Assembly (NCBI GenBank): GCA_902539235.1
Contig: CACBIC010000001.1
Span: forward strand, 1 to 64,000
Origin: an uncultured Pelagibacteraceae bacterium
Lineage (GTDB): Bacteria; Pseudomonadota; Alphaproteobacteria; Pelagibacterales; Pelagibacteraceae
DNA length: 64,000 nt
Direction of reading: 5' to 3'
The position numbers and the translations under genes are program-made. The notes below the pieces were generated by a model. The model saw nothing but the letters and a program-made list of their open reading frames with translations, made no database searches and was not told the origin of the DNA. Positions within the stretch are counted from its first letter, which is position 1. The number at the start of each line of letters is the position of its first letter. Below are positions 41,991-51,848 of the stretch, piece by piece.

Positions 41991-44900
41991 CTAAACAGTT
42001 ATTTTTGTTACGTATTCCTTAGCTTTTAAGACTTTTAAATGATTTAAATCAAATTTTCGATTTTTTTGAAAAGAATAATGGGCTTTTTTATTATTCATTT
42101 TAACTATTAAACTTATCTTTGTTTCACCATGTTTAGATAAAATTTCTTTTAATTCATTTATTTTATAATTTTCAGTTAATTCAATCGTAACATTAGAGTA
42201 AGGCTTATTAAGCACTTCATCTAAGCTTAATATTTTTTTAACATTTATTCTTTTAGGAGAATTATCAGCAACTTTGTCTTTTTGCACAGTTAAAACAAAG
42301 GACTCAGACTCTTTTAATTTATCTCTATTATTAATTAGTATTTCTGCGAATAAAAATAGCTCAAATTCACCTTTTTTATCACTGAATTTTACTATTGCGT
42401 ATGGGGTGCCTTTAGCGCTTTTTTTTTCCTGGATTGACATAATTGTTCCAGCTACTAAACCCTCACTAGTTTCATCTTTATTAAACTGATGAAACGAAAT
42501 AATTTTCAATTGATTAAATATTTTCTCATATTCATTCAATGGATGATTTGAAACATAAAACCCAAGGGATTTAAATTCCTCAGATAAAAGCTCTTTTTCT
42601 TTCCAGGGTTTTGAAGGTAAAAATTCAAATTGATTATCCTCGCTCTCACTATTCCCAAACAGGCTTGATTGATTATTTTCTTTATCTTGATTTAAATTTT
42701 TATTTTGTTGAATAATTTTCGGTATTGAGACGAAAATTTTATTTCTATCCTTGTCAAAGCTATCGAAAACCCCTGCTTTTGTTAAACCTTCAAGTTGTAA
42801 TTTGTTAATATCTTTAGAGTCAACTCTTGATATAAAATTTCCTAATGATTTAAACTTCCCGTTAAGTTCTCTTTCTTTAATAATATTAGAAATTGCCTCG
42901 TAACCAACATTTTTAATTGCACCTAAACCATAAAAAATTTTTCCATCTAATGCTTTAAATTCTGCAAAACATTTATTTATATCTGGCCTTATAATTTCAA
43001 TTTTTAATCTTCTTAATTCTTCTACAAACTCTCTCAATTTTGAGGTATTGGTTAATTCCGTTGACATGGTTGCAGCAATAAAATCCTCTTTATAGTAAGT
43101 TTTTAAATAAGCTGTTTGATAAGCAATCATTGCGTATGCAGCTGCATGACTTTTGTTAAAACCATATTGCGCAAATGGTTCAATTTTTGTAAAAACAAAA
43201 TTAGCAACATCTTTAGTAATACCATTTTTAATTGCACCGTTAATAAATCTTTCTTTTTGCTTGTCAAGTTCAGCTTTTTTCTTTTTTCCCATTGCTCTTC
43301 TTAAAATATCGGCCTCACCAGCGGTAAACCCTGCTAAAGTTTGAGCAATTTGCATTACTTGTTCTTGGTAAATAATAATTCCATATGTTGATTTTAAAAT
43401 TTTTTTTAATATAGGGTGTATATAGTCTGGCTCCTTGAGACCATTCTTGCAGTCATTGTAGATAGGAATATTACTCATTGGACCTGGTCGATACAAAGCA
43501 ACGAGTGCAATTATGTCATCAAATTTATTTGGTTTCATTTGTTTTATAGCCTCTCGCATTCCAGCACTTTCTAATTGAAATAGCCCTGTTGTTTCTCCAG
43601 TTGAAAGAAGTGAGAAAACTTTTTCATCGTTTTTATTTATTTTTGATATATCTAAGTCTTTTTTTTTTGCTTTTAATCTTTTTAACGTTTTATCAATAAC
43701 TGTAAGGGTTTTTAGGCCCAGTAAATCGAATTTTACTAAACCTGCATTTTCTGATGAATACATATCGTATTGAGTTGAGGGCAATATAAGATTAGAACCA
43801 TGGTCAACATAAAGTGGAAATTGCTCTGCAAGTTTATTTCCTGCGATTACTACCCCTGCTGCATGAGTTGCCATATTTCTATTTAAACCCTCAAGTTTTA
43901 AAGATAATTCTAATAATTTTTTTACCTTTGAATTATTTTTTACCTCTTCTTTAAATCTTGGCTCTCTGTCAATTGACTCTTGAAGGGTTAATGGCCGAGA
44001 TGGATCGAAAGGTACCATTTTACAAATTCGATCAACATGTCCGTAAGATAGGCCAAGAACTCTACCTACATCTCTCAATACCATTCTTGCTTTAAGTTTG
44101 CCAAAAGTAATTATATGAGCGACACCGTCTTTATACCTTCTCTTTAAATATTCAAATACTTGATCTCTTTTTTCCTCACAAAAATCTATATCAAAGTCTG
44201 GCATCGAAACTCTATCCGGATTTAAAAATCTTTCAAAAATTAAGTCATATTCTATTGGATCAAGATCGGTAATATCTAAACAATATGCTACTAAGGATCC
44301 TGCTCCAGAGCCTCTTCCAGGTCCAACAGGTATTGAATTTTTTTTAGCCCATTTGATGTAATCTGAAACAATCAAAAAATAACTGGAATAATCCATGGAA
44401 TTTATAATACCTATCTCATGATTTAATCGGTCTTTATAAATTTCAACTATCTCTTTTGTTGCTTTAGAAGTATTTTTTTTTAAAATAAAATTTTGCATTC
44501 TTTTTTCTAACCCTTCTACAGCTTGTTTATTTAATTCTTCCTCCGGTGAATTTTGATTGTCATTAATTATTGAAGGTAAAATCGGCTTCGATTTTTTTGG
44601 CTTAAAATTAAACCGTAAGTGAAAATTATAATTATTTTCTAAGGCCTCTGGTATATCAGAGTATAATTTTTCTAACTCTATGTGATTTTTTAAAAAGTGT
44701 TGATTGCTAAATCTAAATCTGTTTTCATCATCTACAAAATTTTTTTGTCCAATACAAGTCAATGCATCGTGTGCTTCGTACATTTCTTGATCCAGATAGA
44801 ATACCTCTTGAGTAGCAATCAAAGGAATTTGGGTAGATTTTGAAACATTTAAAAGATGATTTTCAAAGTTTTTTTCGTTATTTTCATTGTGTCTTTGAAT

Positions 44901-45401
44901 TTCGATATAAATTCTATTAGGAAAATGTTTTTTTAGTAAGGTAATTGTTTCAATTAAATTCTTAATCTTATTAGAATGTAATAATTTCCCAAAAAAATCT
45001 CTATAACTACCGGTTAATAAAATTAAATCTTTACTATTTTTTATTAAATCTGCTAAGCTACAAGCAGGTTCTTCTGTTTCATTACTTTTTAGATAGCTTA
45101 ATGATGAAAGCTTCGTTAAATTTTTATAACCATCTTCTGTTTTTGCATATAAAGTTATTTTACCTATAATATTATGTTCTTTTAAATTAATTTGTGTACC
45201 AATAATTGGTTGTGTACCAACTTTTGATAATTTTTCAGAAAATTCAAGTGCTCCACAAAGATTATAATTGTCAGCAAGACCAAGACATCTAATCTTTTTG
45301 GCTTTACAATACTCTGCTAGTTCATCAATTTTAATAGCTCCCTCACATATTGAATATTGAGTGTGGATTTTGATATTGTTAAATATATTATTAACGAGCA
45401 T
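41991..45401 (-). CDS. dnaE: DNA polymerase III alpha subunit
   Basis: DnaE (1136 aa) is the replicative polymerase. The PHP domain (IHTQYSICEGAIKIDELAEYC, residues 12 on) leads to the palm with PVGPGRGSGAGSLVAYCL and PDFDIDFCEEKRD holding catalytic aspartates, HAAGVVIAGN, GLKTLTVIDK, and the thumb/fingers GEADILRRAMGKKK and QYGFNKSHAAAYAMIAYQTAYLK. A helix-hairpin-helix and OB domain (SIQEKKSAKGTPYAIVKFSDKKGEFELFLF) end the protein. No exonuclease insert. It overlaps lolD by 11 bp. Confidence 0.97.
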   Translation of the reverse strand: MLVNNIFNNIKIHTQYSICEGAIKIDELAEYCKAKKIRCLGLADNYNLCGALEFSEKLSKVGTQPIIGTQINLKEHNIIGKITLYAKTEDGYKNLTKLSSLSYLKSNETEEPACSLADLIKNSKDLILLTGSYRDFFGKLLHSNKIKNLIETITLLKKHFPNRIYIEIQRHNENNEKNFENHLLNVSKSTQIPLIATQEVFYLDQEMYEAHDALTCIGQKNFVDDENRFRFSNQHFLKNHIELEKLYSDIPEALENNYNFHLRFNFKPKKSKPILPSIINDNQNSPEEELNKQAVEGLEKRMQNFILKKNTSKATKEIVEIYKDRLNHEIGIINSMDYSSYFLIVSDYIKWAKKNSIPVGPGRGSGAGSLVAYCLDITDLDPIEYDLIFERFLNPDRVSMPDFDIDFCEEKRDQVFEYLKRRYKDGVAHIITFGKLKARMVLRDVGRVLGLSYGHVDRICKMVPFDPSRPLTLQESIDREPRFKEEVKNNSKVKKLLELSLKLEGLNRNMATHAAGVVIAGNKLAEQFPLYVDHGSNLILPSTQYDMYSSENAGLVKFDLLGLKTLTVIDKTLKRLKAKKKDLDISKINKNDEKVFSLLSTGETTGLFQLESAGMREAIKQMKPNKFDDIIALVALYRPGPMSNIPIYNDCKNGLKEPDYIHPILKKILKSTYGIIIYQEQVMQIAQTLAGFTAGEADILRRAMGKKKKAELDKQKERFINGAIKNGITKDVANFVFTKIEPFAQYGFNKSHAAAYAMIAYQTAYLKTYYKEDFIAATMSTELTNTSKLREFVEELRRLKIEIIRPDINKCFAEFKALDGKIFYGLGAIKNVGYEAISNIIKERELNGKFKSLGNFISRVDSKDINKLQLEGLTKAGVFDSFDKDRNKIFVSIPKIIQQNKNLNQDKENNQSSLFGNSESEDNQFEFLPSKPWKEKELLSEEFKSLGFYVSNHPLNEYEKIFNQLKIISFHQFNKDETSEGLVAGTIMSIQEKKSAKGTPYAIVKFSDKKGEFELFLFAEILINNRDKLKESESFVLTVQKDKVADNSPKRINVKKILSLDEVLNKPYSNVTIELTENYKINELKEILSKHGETKISLIVKMNNKKAHYSFQKNRKFDLNHLKVLKAKEYVTKITV

Positions 45402-46077
45402 TAACTCGTTTTATAGTACCTTGAGAAATATACAACTTGTAATCAGCCCTGTTAGCAAGTTCTCTATTATGAGTTGCAAAAATTATTGTTTTTTTTAATT
45501 TTTTTAATTTTAAAAAAAGTGAAAAAATTTCTTTAGAAGTTTTAAAATCTAAATTACCCGTGGGTTCATCTGCTAAAATTATTTTTGTTTCTGCTATTAA
45601 AGCTCTTGCTATTGCTATTCTTTGCTGTTCACCTCCAGAAAGTTGATTAGGAAAATGCTGCGATCTATTAAAAATTTTTACATTTTTTAAAATTTGTTCA
45701 GCCTTTTTAAAAATTACTTTGGTGTTTTCTCCTCTAATTATTAAAGGCATCATCACATTTTCAATTGCTGTGAAATCGGTAAGTAAATTATTATCTTGAA
45801 ATATAATTGAAACACTGCTTCTTCTTAACTCATCTTTCTGATAATTTGATAAATGTTGTGTCTCTTGCTTATTTAAAATAATCTCACCTTTTGTAGGTTC
45901 ATCAAGTAGTGCTAATAAGTGAAGAAGAGACGATTTACCTGAACCCGAAGGTCCTACTAAAGCCACCAGCTCTCCTTCTTTGATCTTAATATTAAAATTT
46001 TCAAATAGTGTAATTTTACCATTTACATGATTAAAGCTTTTTTTTAAATTATTTGTTTCTAAAATAATTTTATTCAT
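45391..46077 (-). CDS. lolD: Lipoprotein-releasing ABC transporter ATPase LolD
   Basis: This 228-aa MacB/LolD-type ATPase powers release of lipoproteins from the inner membrane to LolA. Walker A is GPSGSGKSSLLHLL, the LolD-type segment LLDEPTKGEI follows, the signature is LSGGEQQRIAIARALI, and Walker B is IILADEPTGNLD. It overlaps the LolC/E permease gene by 8 bp, which settles its role over other LolD-like ATPases. Confidence 0.93.
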   Translation of the reverse strand: MNKIILETNNLKKSFNHVNGKITLFENFNIKIKEGELVALVGPSGSGKSSLLHLLALLDEPTKGEIILNKQETQHLSNYQKDELRRSSVSIIFQDNNLLTDFTAIENVMMPLIIRGENTKVIFKKAEQILKNVKIFNRSQHFPNQLSGGEQQRIAIARALIAETKIILADEPTGNLDFKTSKEIFSLFLKLKKLKKTIIFATHNRELANRADYKLYISQGTIKRVNAR

Positions 46078-47302
46078 ATCTTAAAGCTCTAAATGTACTC
46101 ATCTTAGAAATTTTCATTGCTGGCAAGTATGAGGCAATAGCTGAAATTATTATTGATATTGAAAATATAATAAAAATGGAATTTAAATTAATTTCGCTTG
46201 GTAGTTTATCTAAAAAATAAATATCAGAGGGGAAGATTTCTAAATTAAAAAATGAGGAAAGAAAAATTCTAAATTTTTCAATGTTAATTGAAAATAGAAT
46301 ACCTAAAATTACTCCACTAATTGTCGCAAAAAAACCTATTGTCAAACCGGTAAGAAAAAAAGTTTTTTTAATAGATTTATTACTTAAACCTAATGTTTTT
46401 AAAATTGCTATTTCTTTGGTTTTGTTTTTAATAAGTATCGTTAAACCGGAGATTATATTAAAAGCAGCTACGACTACTATAAGAGTGAGGATGATAAACA
46501 TTACGTTTCTCTCTACTTTAAGAGCGCTGAAAAGAGACTTATTTAAATCTGACCAAGTGTAAATGAAAAAATTTGGGTTTATTTTTTCAAACTTTTTTTT
46601 ATAATAATTTGCTTTTAAAGGATCTTCTAAGTATATCTCAATATTTTGGTCTCTGTCAGTCTTATCAAATATTGACAGAGCATCTTGTATATTTAAAAAA
46701 ACTATATTTTTATCAAACTCTAAAAAACCAGTGTTAAATATTCCAGCAACTTTGAAGTTTTCTTGCTTTGGTAAACTTCCTAAAGGAGTAGACACAAAAG
46801 CTGATGACATTAAACTTAGCGTATCTCCATTCTGAAGATTTAAATCAAAAGCAAGTTCTGATCCAATAAATACATCGTTTAACTTAAGATTTTCAAGCTT
46901 TCCCTTAGAAGTATACTCTTTAAAAAATCTTATTATATTTTTTTCATTTTTATCAATACCTTTTAATATAACGCCTTTAGCATTATTATTGCTAATTGTT
47001 ATGCCTTCACCTGTATAAGATTTACTCAAGCTTATTTCTTTAAAATTCTTTTTTATATTTTGAATAAACTCTTCATCTATTTCAAAACTATTTGGTTGAA
47101 TAACAACATGAGGGTTAAGTCCTAAGATTTTATTAGTAAGATCTGTTTTGAAACCATTCATCACTGACATCACAATAATTAAAATTGCTACGCCAAGCAT
47201 TATCCCTAAAAAGGAGAATATTGAAATGATTTTTAAAAAACCCTCCTTTTTTTTAGGTCTTAAATTTCTTAATGAAATAAGTCTCTCTGCTTTTGTAAAC
47301 AA
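46070..47302 (-). CDS. Lipoprotein-releasing ABC transporter permease (LolC/LolE family)
   Basis: This 410-aa permease has four transmembrane helices: one near the N-terminus (SFLGIMLGVAILIIVMSVMNGFK) and three in the C-terminal FtsX domain (VVVAAFNIISGLTILIKNKTKEIAILKTLG and after), with a large periplasmic domain between. NPHVVIQ and PALK-like PAMKISKMSTFRALRYE ends are family-typical. The start codon is TTG. A single LolC/E-type gene suggests a homodimeric LolF-like permease, as in many alphaproteobacteria. Confidence 0.92.
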   Translation of the reverse strand: MFTKAERLISLRNLRPKKKEGFLKIISIFSFLGIMLGVAILIIVMSVMNGFKTDLTNKILGLNPHVVIQPNSFEIDEEFIQNIKKNFKEISLSKSYTGEGITISNNNAKGVILKGIDKNEKNIIRFFKEYTSKGKLENLKLNDVFIGSELAFDLNLQNGDTLSLMSSAFVSTPLGSLPKQENFKVAGIFNTGFLEFDKNIVFLNIQDALSIFDKTDRDQNIEIYLEDPLKANYYKKKFEKINPNFFIYTWSDLNKSLFSALKVERNVMFIILTLIVVVAAFNIISGLTILIKNKTKEIAILKTLGLSNKSIKKTFFLTGLTIGFFATISGVILGILFSINIEKFRIFLSSFFNLEIFPSDIYFLDKLPSEINLNSIFIIFSISIIISAIASYLPAMKISKMSTFRALRYE

Positions 47303-47306
47303 TGTA

Positions 47307-48620
47307 TTAGCTTTTTAATTTTAATTGGATTTTATCAAGATTTAATATTTCACTTTGAGAGTTTAATTCTTTAAATTCAAAATTGTCTCCATCAGATTTT
47401 GAACCTATAATTATTTGATAAGGAACCCCAATTAAGTCATGTTTTTTAAATTTATTTGACATATTTTCATCAACATCGTCTAACAATACGTCAACATTTT
47501 GTTTTTTAAGTTTTTTGTAAACTTTTTCAGCTTTTTCTAAGTTTTCTTTATTATTTTTAGAAATGCTTGGGATAATTACAACATCAAATGGCGATATTGA
47601 TTTAGGCCATTTCATTATATCTTTGGTGTAATTTGCTTCAATAATTGCACCAACCAATCTTGAAACACCTATTCCATATGAACCCATTTTTACTGATGTT
47701 TTCCTTCCATCTTTATCATCAATTAAACAATTCATAGGTTTAGAATACTTATCGCTAAAATAAAAAATATGACCTACTTCAATACCTTTGGTTATCATTT
47801 GATTTTCTTTTTTAACATGATTATCAAAATCTGCTTTTTTATATTTTTCATCTGTGACTGCATATATTTTGCTTATATCTTCTCTCATTTTACTTAGAGA
47901 GTCATCATTTAGTTCATACTGATTAAGATTAATATCAATAATATTTTTATCAGCGTAAATCTTACTTTCTCCAGTCTCTGCAATTATTACAAATTCATGT
48001 GAAAGATCTCCTCCAATAGGGCCTGTATCAGCAGCCATTGGTATAGCTTTTAAACCTAGTCTGCTAAATGTTTTTAAATAAGAAAAAAACATTTTATTGT
48101 AAGATTTATTTGCCTCTTCATCTGAAAGATCAAAAGAGTATGCATCTTTCATATAAAATTCTTTACATCTCATAACTCCAAACCGTGGTCTAATTTCATC
48201 TCTAAATTTCCACTGTATGTGATAAAGAAGTTGAGGTAGAGACTTATAAGATTTAACACTTGATCGGAATACATCTGTAATTAATTCCTCATTAGTAGGT
48301 CCATAAAGCATTTCCCTTCCTTGACGATCCTTAATTCTCAACATCTCTTCACCATAATCGTCATATCTTCCGCTTTCTTTCCATATTTCAGACGATTGTA
48401 TTGTTGGCATCAACATTTCTTGAGCACCAATTGCATTTTGTTCCTCTCTGACAATTTGCTCAATTTTTTTCATAACTTTAAAACCAAGTGGAAGCCAAGA
48501 ATAAATACCCGCTGAAGATTGTTTTATCATACCTGTTCTAAGCATTAATTGATGTGATTTAATTTTTGCTTCTGCTGGAAGGTCTTTCGAGATAGGTATA
48601 AAAAGTTTTGAAAGAAACAT
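47307..48620 (-). CDS. proS: Prolyl-tRNA synthetase (short, no editing insertion)
   Basis: This class II synthetase (437 aa) charges tRNA-Pro. Motif 1 and 2 regions are GIYSWLPLGFKVMKKIEQIVREE, LYGPTNEELITDVFR and FRDEIRPRFGVMRCKEFYMKDAYSFD, and motif 3 is MGSYGIGVSRLVGAI. The C-terminal anticodon domain has DVVIIPSISK and DVLLDDVDENMSNKFKKHDLIGVP. The roughly 180-residue INS editing domain of the E. coli type is absent, as is usual for alphaproteobacteria, so Ala-tRNA-Pro editing must occur in trans or not at all. Confidence 0.96.
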   Translation of the reverse strand: MFLSKLFIPISKDLPAEAKIKSHQLMLRTGMIKQSSAGIYSWLPLGFKVMKKIEQIVREEQNAIGAQEMLMPTIQSSEIWKESGRYDDYGEEMLRIKDRQGREMLYGPTNEELITDVFRSSVKSYKSLPQLLYHIQWKFRDEIRPRFGVMRCKEFYMKDAYSFDLSDEEANKSYNKMFFSYLKTFSRLGLKAIPMAADTGPIGGDLSHEFVIIAETGESKIYADKNIIDINLNQYELNDDSLSKMREDISKIYAVTDEKYKKADFDNHVKKENQMITKGIEVGHIFYFSDKYSKPMNCLIDDKDGRKTSVKMGSYGIGVSRLVGAIIEANYTKDIMKWPKSISPFDVVIIPSISKNNKENLEKAEKVYKKLKKQNVDVLLDDVDENMSNKFKKHDLIGVPYQIIIGSKSDGDNFEFKELNSQSEILNLDKIQLKLKS

Positions 48621-48875
48621 TTATTGTAAAAATTCTCTTAAATTTAATAGTTCTGCTTCAGCAAGATAATATATTACTGAAAATATTACAGTAGTAATTA
48701 AAGTAGTAATAAAAAATTTTTTTGCAATATTTGGATTTTTTGGAGCTCCGGGATCCATTCCCTCAATTTTTTCCTTAAAAACTTCCTTATTTGATTGAAT
48801 TCCGATTGGTAGTACTGAAAAAAAAATTATCCACCAAATCATTACGTAAACGATTATAGAGCCTGTTATACCCAT
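48621..48875 (-). CDS. DUF1467-family small membrane protein
   Basis: This 84-aa protein has two predicted helices: SIIVYVMIWWIIFFSVLPIG (residues 6-25) and FFITTLITTVIFSVIYYLAEA (about 52-72). The loop with GVQ-like GIQSNKE and DPGAPKNPNIAKKF matches the DUF1467 family, restricted as far as I know to alphaproteobacteria. It lies between rnj and proS with 0-1 bp spacing, the order I expect in this group. Function unknown. Confidence 0.85.
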   Translation of the reverse strand: MGITGSIIVYVMIWWIIFFSVLPIGIQSNKEVFKEKIEGMDPGAPKNPNIAKKFFITTLITTVIFSVIYYLAEAELLNLREFLQ

Positions 48876-50536
48876 TAAATCCTAGCAATATTGATATTAG
48901 TAAACGGTTTTTTTCCTGTTTTTTCTCTTACTATTCTTCTACAATTTTGTTTGAGAGTTTCAATCAAATTTTGTTGCTGTTTTTTATTATCCATTGAGAA
49001 AGTTCTGCATATATTCATTATTTCATCTTCCATATCAAATAGAAAAGTATTTTCCTCGCTCTTTTCAGGTATGCCTTTGTAAGAAATGACTGGTTTTTTA
49101 ATATTACCATTATTTGTAACAATTAAAGTAATCTCAAGATATCCATTCAAAGATAAATTTTTTCTATCTTTTATAGATTTCGAGTCTGTTTCAACATTTA
49201 CATTTCCATCAAGATAAATCTTACCAGATGGCGCCTTATCAATTATTTCTGGTTTATTTCCTGGTAAAATTTTTATTATGTCTCCGTTTTCAATTAATAA
49301 TGTTTTTGGAATTTGCATTTCTTTAGCAAAAGAAACGTGTTCTGCCATATGTCTATGCTCTCCATGAACAGGTATTACACATTGGGGTTTAACCCAATTA
49401 TACATATCTTTCAAATCATCTCTATTAGGGTGTCCAGAAACATGAACAAAAGCATTTTCTTCACTAATCATTTCCATCTTATTTTTTACTATCAAATTTT
49501 GTAAGTGATATAATTTTTTTTCATTGCCTGGGATAATTTTTGAGGAAAAAATAACACAATCTCCACATTCCAAGAATACTTCCGGATGAACACCATTGAT
49601 TATTCTATTGATAGCTCCCATTGGTTCTCCTTGACTCCCAGTGGCTAAATATAAGATTTTATTTTTTGAAACTTTTTTTGCGTCTTTTGGCTCTAAAGGT
49701 TCAACAAGACCTTTTAGATAGCCACATTTTCTAGCAGCCTTATAAATTCGCTGCATTGATCTACCTACCAGACAAATATTTCTTCCAGTTTTTTTTGCAC
49801 AGTAAAAAATAGACTCCATTCTAGCCACGTTTGAGGCAAATGATGTCACTAAAATCCTGTTGGTTTTAATTTCCATTATTCTTAAAAGACTATCTCTAAC
49901 TTCAGACTCTGATCCTGCCCTCCCTGGGCTAAATATATTGGTCGAATCGCATATCATTGCTGACACACCTTTATTACCAATAGATTTTAGTTTCTGTTCA
50001 TCAATCTGACTTCCAATTAGTGGATTTGGATCAATTTTCCAATCACCCGTATGCAAAACTGTTCCAAGAGGAGTTTTAATGCTTAGACCATTCGGCTCTA
50101 ATATAGAGTGAGTTAGTGTAACAAAATCAATCTCGAAATTTCCAAGTTTTATTTTACTGTTAAGTGCAACAACTTCCAGATAAGACGAAATTTCAATTTT
50201 CTTCTCCTTAAATTTTTCAAAAATAAGTGCAGCAGTAAATGGTGTTGCATATATTTTACATTTTAAGTAAGGCCATATATGTGCGACTGCCCCAATGTGA
50301 TCTTCGTGAGCATGAGTAAGAACAATTCCTAACAAATCATCTTTTTTATCTATTATAAAACCCGCATCAGGCATGATTAGATCAACTCCAGGAACTGAAT
50401 CGTCAGCGAATGAAACACCCATATCTACAATAATCCATTTTTGATCATCTTCTTTTCCATAGGCATACAAATTCATATTCGCGCCTATCTCACCTGATCC
50501 CCCTAAAGGACAAAAAAGTAATTCTTCTTTGCTCAT
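48875..50536 (-). CDS. rnj: Ribonuclease J
   Basis: This 553-aa metallo-beta-lactamase/beta-CASP ribonuclease matures and degrades RNA by endo- and 5'-exonuclease action. Metal-site motifs are GGSGEIGANMNLY, VLTHAHEDHIGA (HxHxDH), HTGDWKIDPNPL and FVHVSGHPNRDDLKDMY, with PVHGEHRHMAEH in the C-terminal part and SGKIYLDGN linking to the end domain. Alphaproteobacteria commonly have RNase J. It overlaps coaX by 4 bp. Confidence 0.95.
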   Translation of the reverse strand: MSKEELLFCPLGGSGEIGANMNLYAYGKEDDQKWIIVDMGVSFADDSVPGVDLIMPDAGFIIDKKDDLLGIVLTHAHEDHIGAVAHIWPYLKCKIYATPFTAALIFEKFKEKKIEISSYLEVVALNSKIKLGNFEIDFVTLTHSILEPNGLSIKTPLGTVLHTGDWKIDPNPLIGSQIDEQKLKSIGNKGVSAMICDSTNIFSPGRAGSESEVRDSLLRIMEIKTNRILVTSFASNVARMESIFYCAKKTGRNICLVGRSMQRIYKAARKCGYLKGLVEPLEPKDAKKVSKNKILYLATGSQGEPMGAINRIINGVHPEVFLECGDCVIFSSKIIPGNEKKLYHLQNLIVKNKMEMISEENAFVHVSGHPNRDDLKDMYNWVKPQCVIPVHGEHRHMAEHVSFAKEMQIPKTLLIENGDIIKILPGNKPEIIDKAPSGKIYLDGNVNVETDSKSIKDRKNLSLNGYLEITLIVTNNGNIKKPVISYKGIPEKSEENTFLFDMEDEIMNICRTFSMDNKKQQQNLIETLKQNCRRIVREKTGKKPFTNINIARI

Positions 50537-51279
50537 AATAATTCTTTATAAACTTTTGAAACTCCTTTGATCGTTATATTTTGATCAACAATAACATTTC
50601 TCTTAATAACTTTTTGAAATAAATTAGCGTATCCACCCGTAAGTATAATTTTATAATTCATTTTCCAATTATGTGTAATCTTATTAATTATATTATTTAT
50701 TAACCCATCATAACCCCAAATAAATCCTGCGTTTAAGGCATCTTTAGTATTTTTACCATAGCTCTTTTGTTTATTTTTCAAACTAAAAATAGGAAGCAAG
50801 GCAGTAGATTGACTTAAATTTTTAATAGATAGTTTCACACCTGGAGCGATAACACCGCCTTCGTAAGCTCCATTTCTTACAATATCAAATGTAGTAGCTG
50901 TTCCAAAATCTATAATTAGACAATTTTTAAATCTTTTTGCTTCGACAGAATTAACAATTCTATCAGAGCCTAATTGTTTGATATTTCTTATATTTATTTT
51001 AATTATCTTTTTCAAATTTAGATTTTTTATTTCAAAAATCTTATAATTAGCTTTCTTTAGAACTTTTTTTATTTTTTTTAAAGCTAGTGGTACAACGCAT
51101 GAAAAAAGCACTTCTCTTTTAATATTTTTTTTTGAAAGTTTTTTGAAAATATTGTTAATATAGCCTTTCAAATAAATTTTTTTTGTATCAAAAATTACCG
51201 ACTTTAATATTTTTGATTTATCATTTAAAACACAAATTCTTGTTGATGTATTTCCGATATCTCCGATGATATAATGCAT
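50533..51279 (-). CDS. coaX: Type III pantothenate kinase
   Basis: CoaX (248 aa) phosphorylates pantothenate, the first step to coenzyme A. The ASKHA-fold ATP motif is IIGDIGNTSTRICVL at the start, followed by FSCVVPLALKKI, QLGSDRIVNSVEAK, IIDFGTATTFDIV with catalytic Asp, GGVIAPGVKLSIKNL and GYDGLINNIINKI. All the key motifs are kept. It lies between birA and rnj, a usual alphaproteobacterial order. Confidence 0.95.
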   Translation of the reverse strand: MHYIIGDIGNTSTRICVLNDKSKILKSVIFDTKKIYLKGYINNIFKKLSKKNIKREVLFSCVVPLALKKIKKVLKKANYKIFEIKNLNLKKIIKINIRNIKQLGSDRIVNSVEAKRFKNCLIIDFGTATTFDIVRNGAYEGGVIAPGVKLSIKNLSQSTALLPIFSLKNKQKSYGKNTKDALNAGFIWGYDGLINNIINKITHNWKMNYKIILTGGYANLFQKVIKRNVIVDQNITIKGVSKVYKELL

Positions 51280-51284
51280 TTGTA

Positions 51285-51848
51285 TTATTTATATTTCCTT
51301 TTAAGATCCACGAATGAAAATTTATTTTTTTCACTAAGGAGTTTCTCGTAAGCAATTAATATATCTTTCATAATTTTTTGGTTATTAACCTTTTTTTTTA
51401 ATATATTTTTTAAGCAAGTTGATTTAAAGCTTTTGTTTTCTGGAGCTATATTAGTATTTAGACCTATACCTACAATTAAATAATCGAAGTTGTTAAATTT
51501 AATTAACTCCTGCAAAATCCCACAAAATTTCTTTTTATTAAATAGGATGTCATTCGGCCATTTAATTCTTATTTTTTTGGAAATATTTTTTGAGATGACT
51601 TTTTTAAGTAAAAACGCATTTAGTACAGCGAATTGTTTAAAATTAATTTTTTTTTGGTCGAGCTTAAAAAATAAAGAAATAAAAAGATTACCTTTTTCGG
51701 AAATCCACTTTTTTCCAACTCTTCCTCTCCCATTAGTTTGTTGTTCAGAGGTAACTAGCATCGGGCAAGAATTATTTTTTTTAATAAGCTTTAAAGCGAT
51801 GTCATTCGTACTTTTTACTTTTTTATATTTTTTTAACTTAATCTTCAT
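51285..51848 (-). CDS. birA: Biotin-[acetyl-CoA-carboxylase] ligase (catalytic domain only)
   Basis: This biotin protein ligase activates biotin as biotinyl-AMP and transfers it to carboxylase carrier proteins. Motifs are KSTNDIALKLIKK, TSEQQTNGRGRVGKKW, KWPNDILFNKKKFCGIL and IVGIGLNTN. It lacks the N-terminal HTH repressor domain and the C-terminal SH3-like domain, so it is a small monofunctional enzyme. I start it at ATG 51848 (187 aa), which overlaps the nuoN TGA, in place of the track's TTG one codon upstream. Confidence 0.93.
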   Translation of the reverse strand: MKIKLKKYKKVKSTNDIALKLIKKNNSCPMLVTSEQQTNGRGRVGKKWISEKGNLFISLFFKLDQKKINFKQFAVLNAFLLKKVISKNISKKIRIKWPNDILFNKKKFCGILQELIKFNNFDYLIVGIGLNTNIAPENKSFKSTCLKNILKKKVNNQKIMKDILIAYEKLLSEKNKFSFVDLKRKYK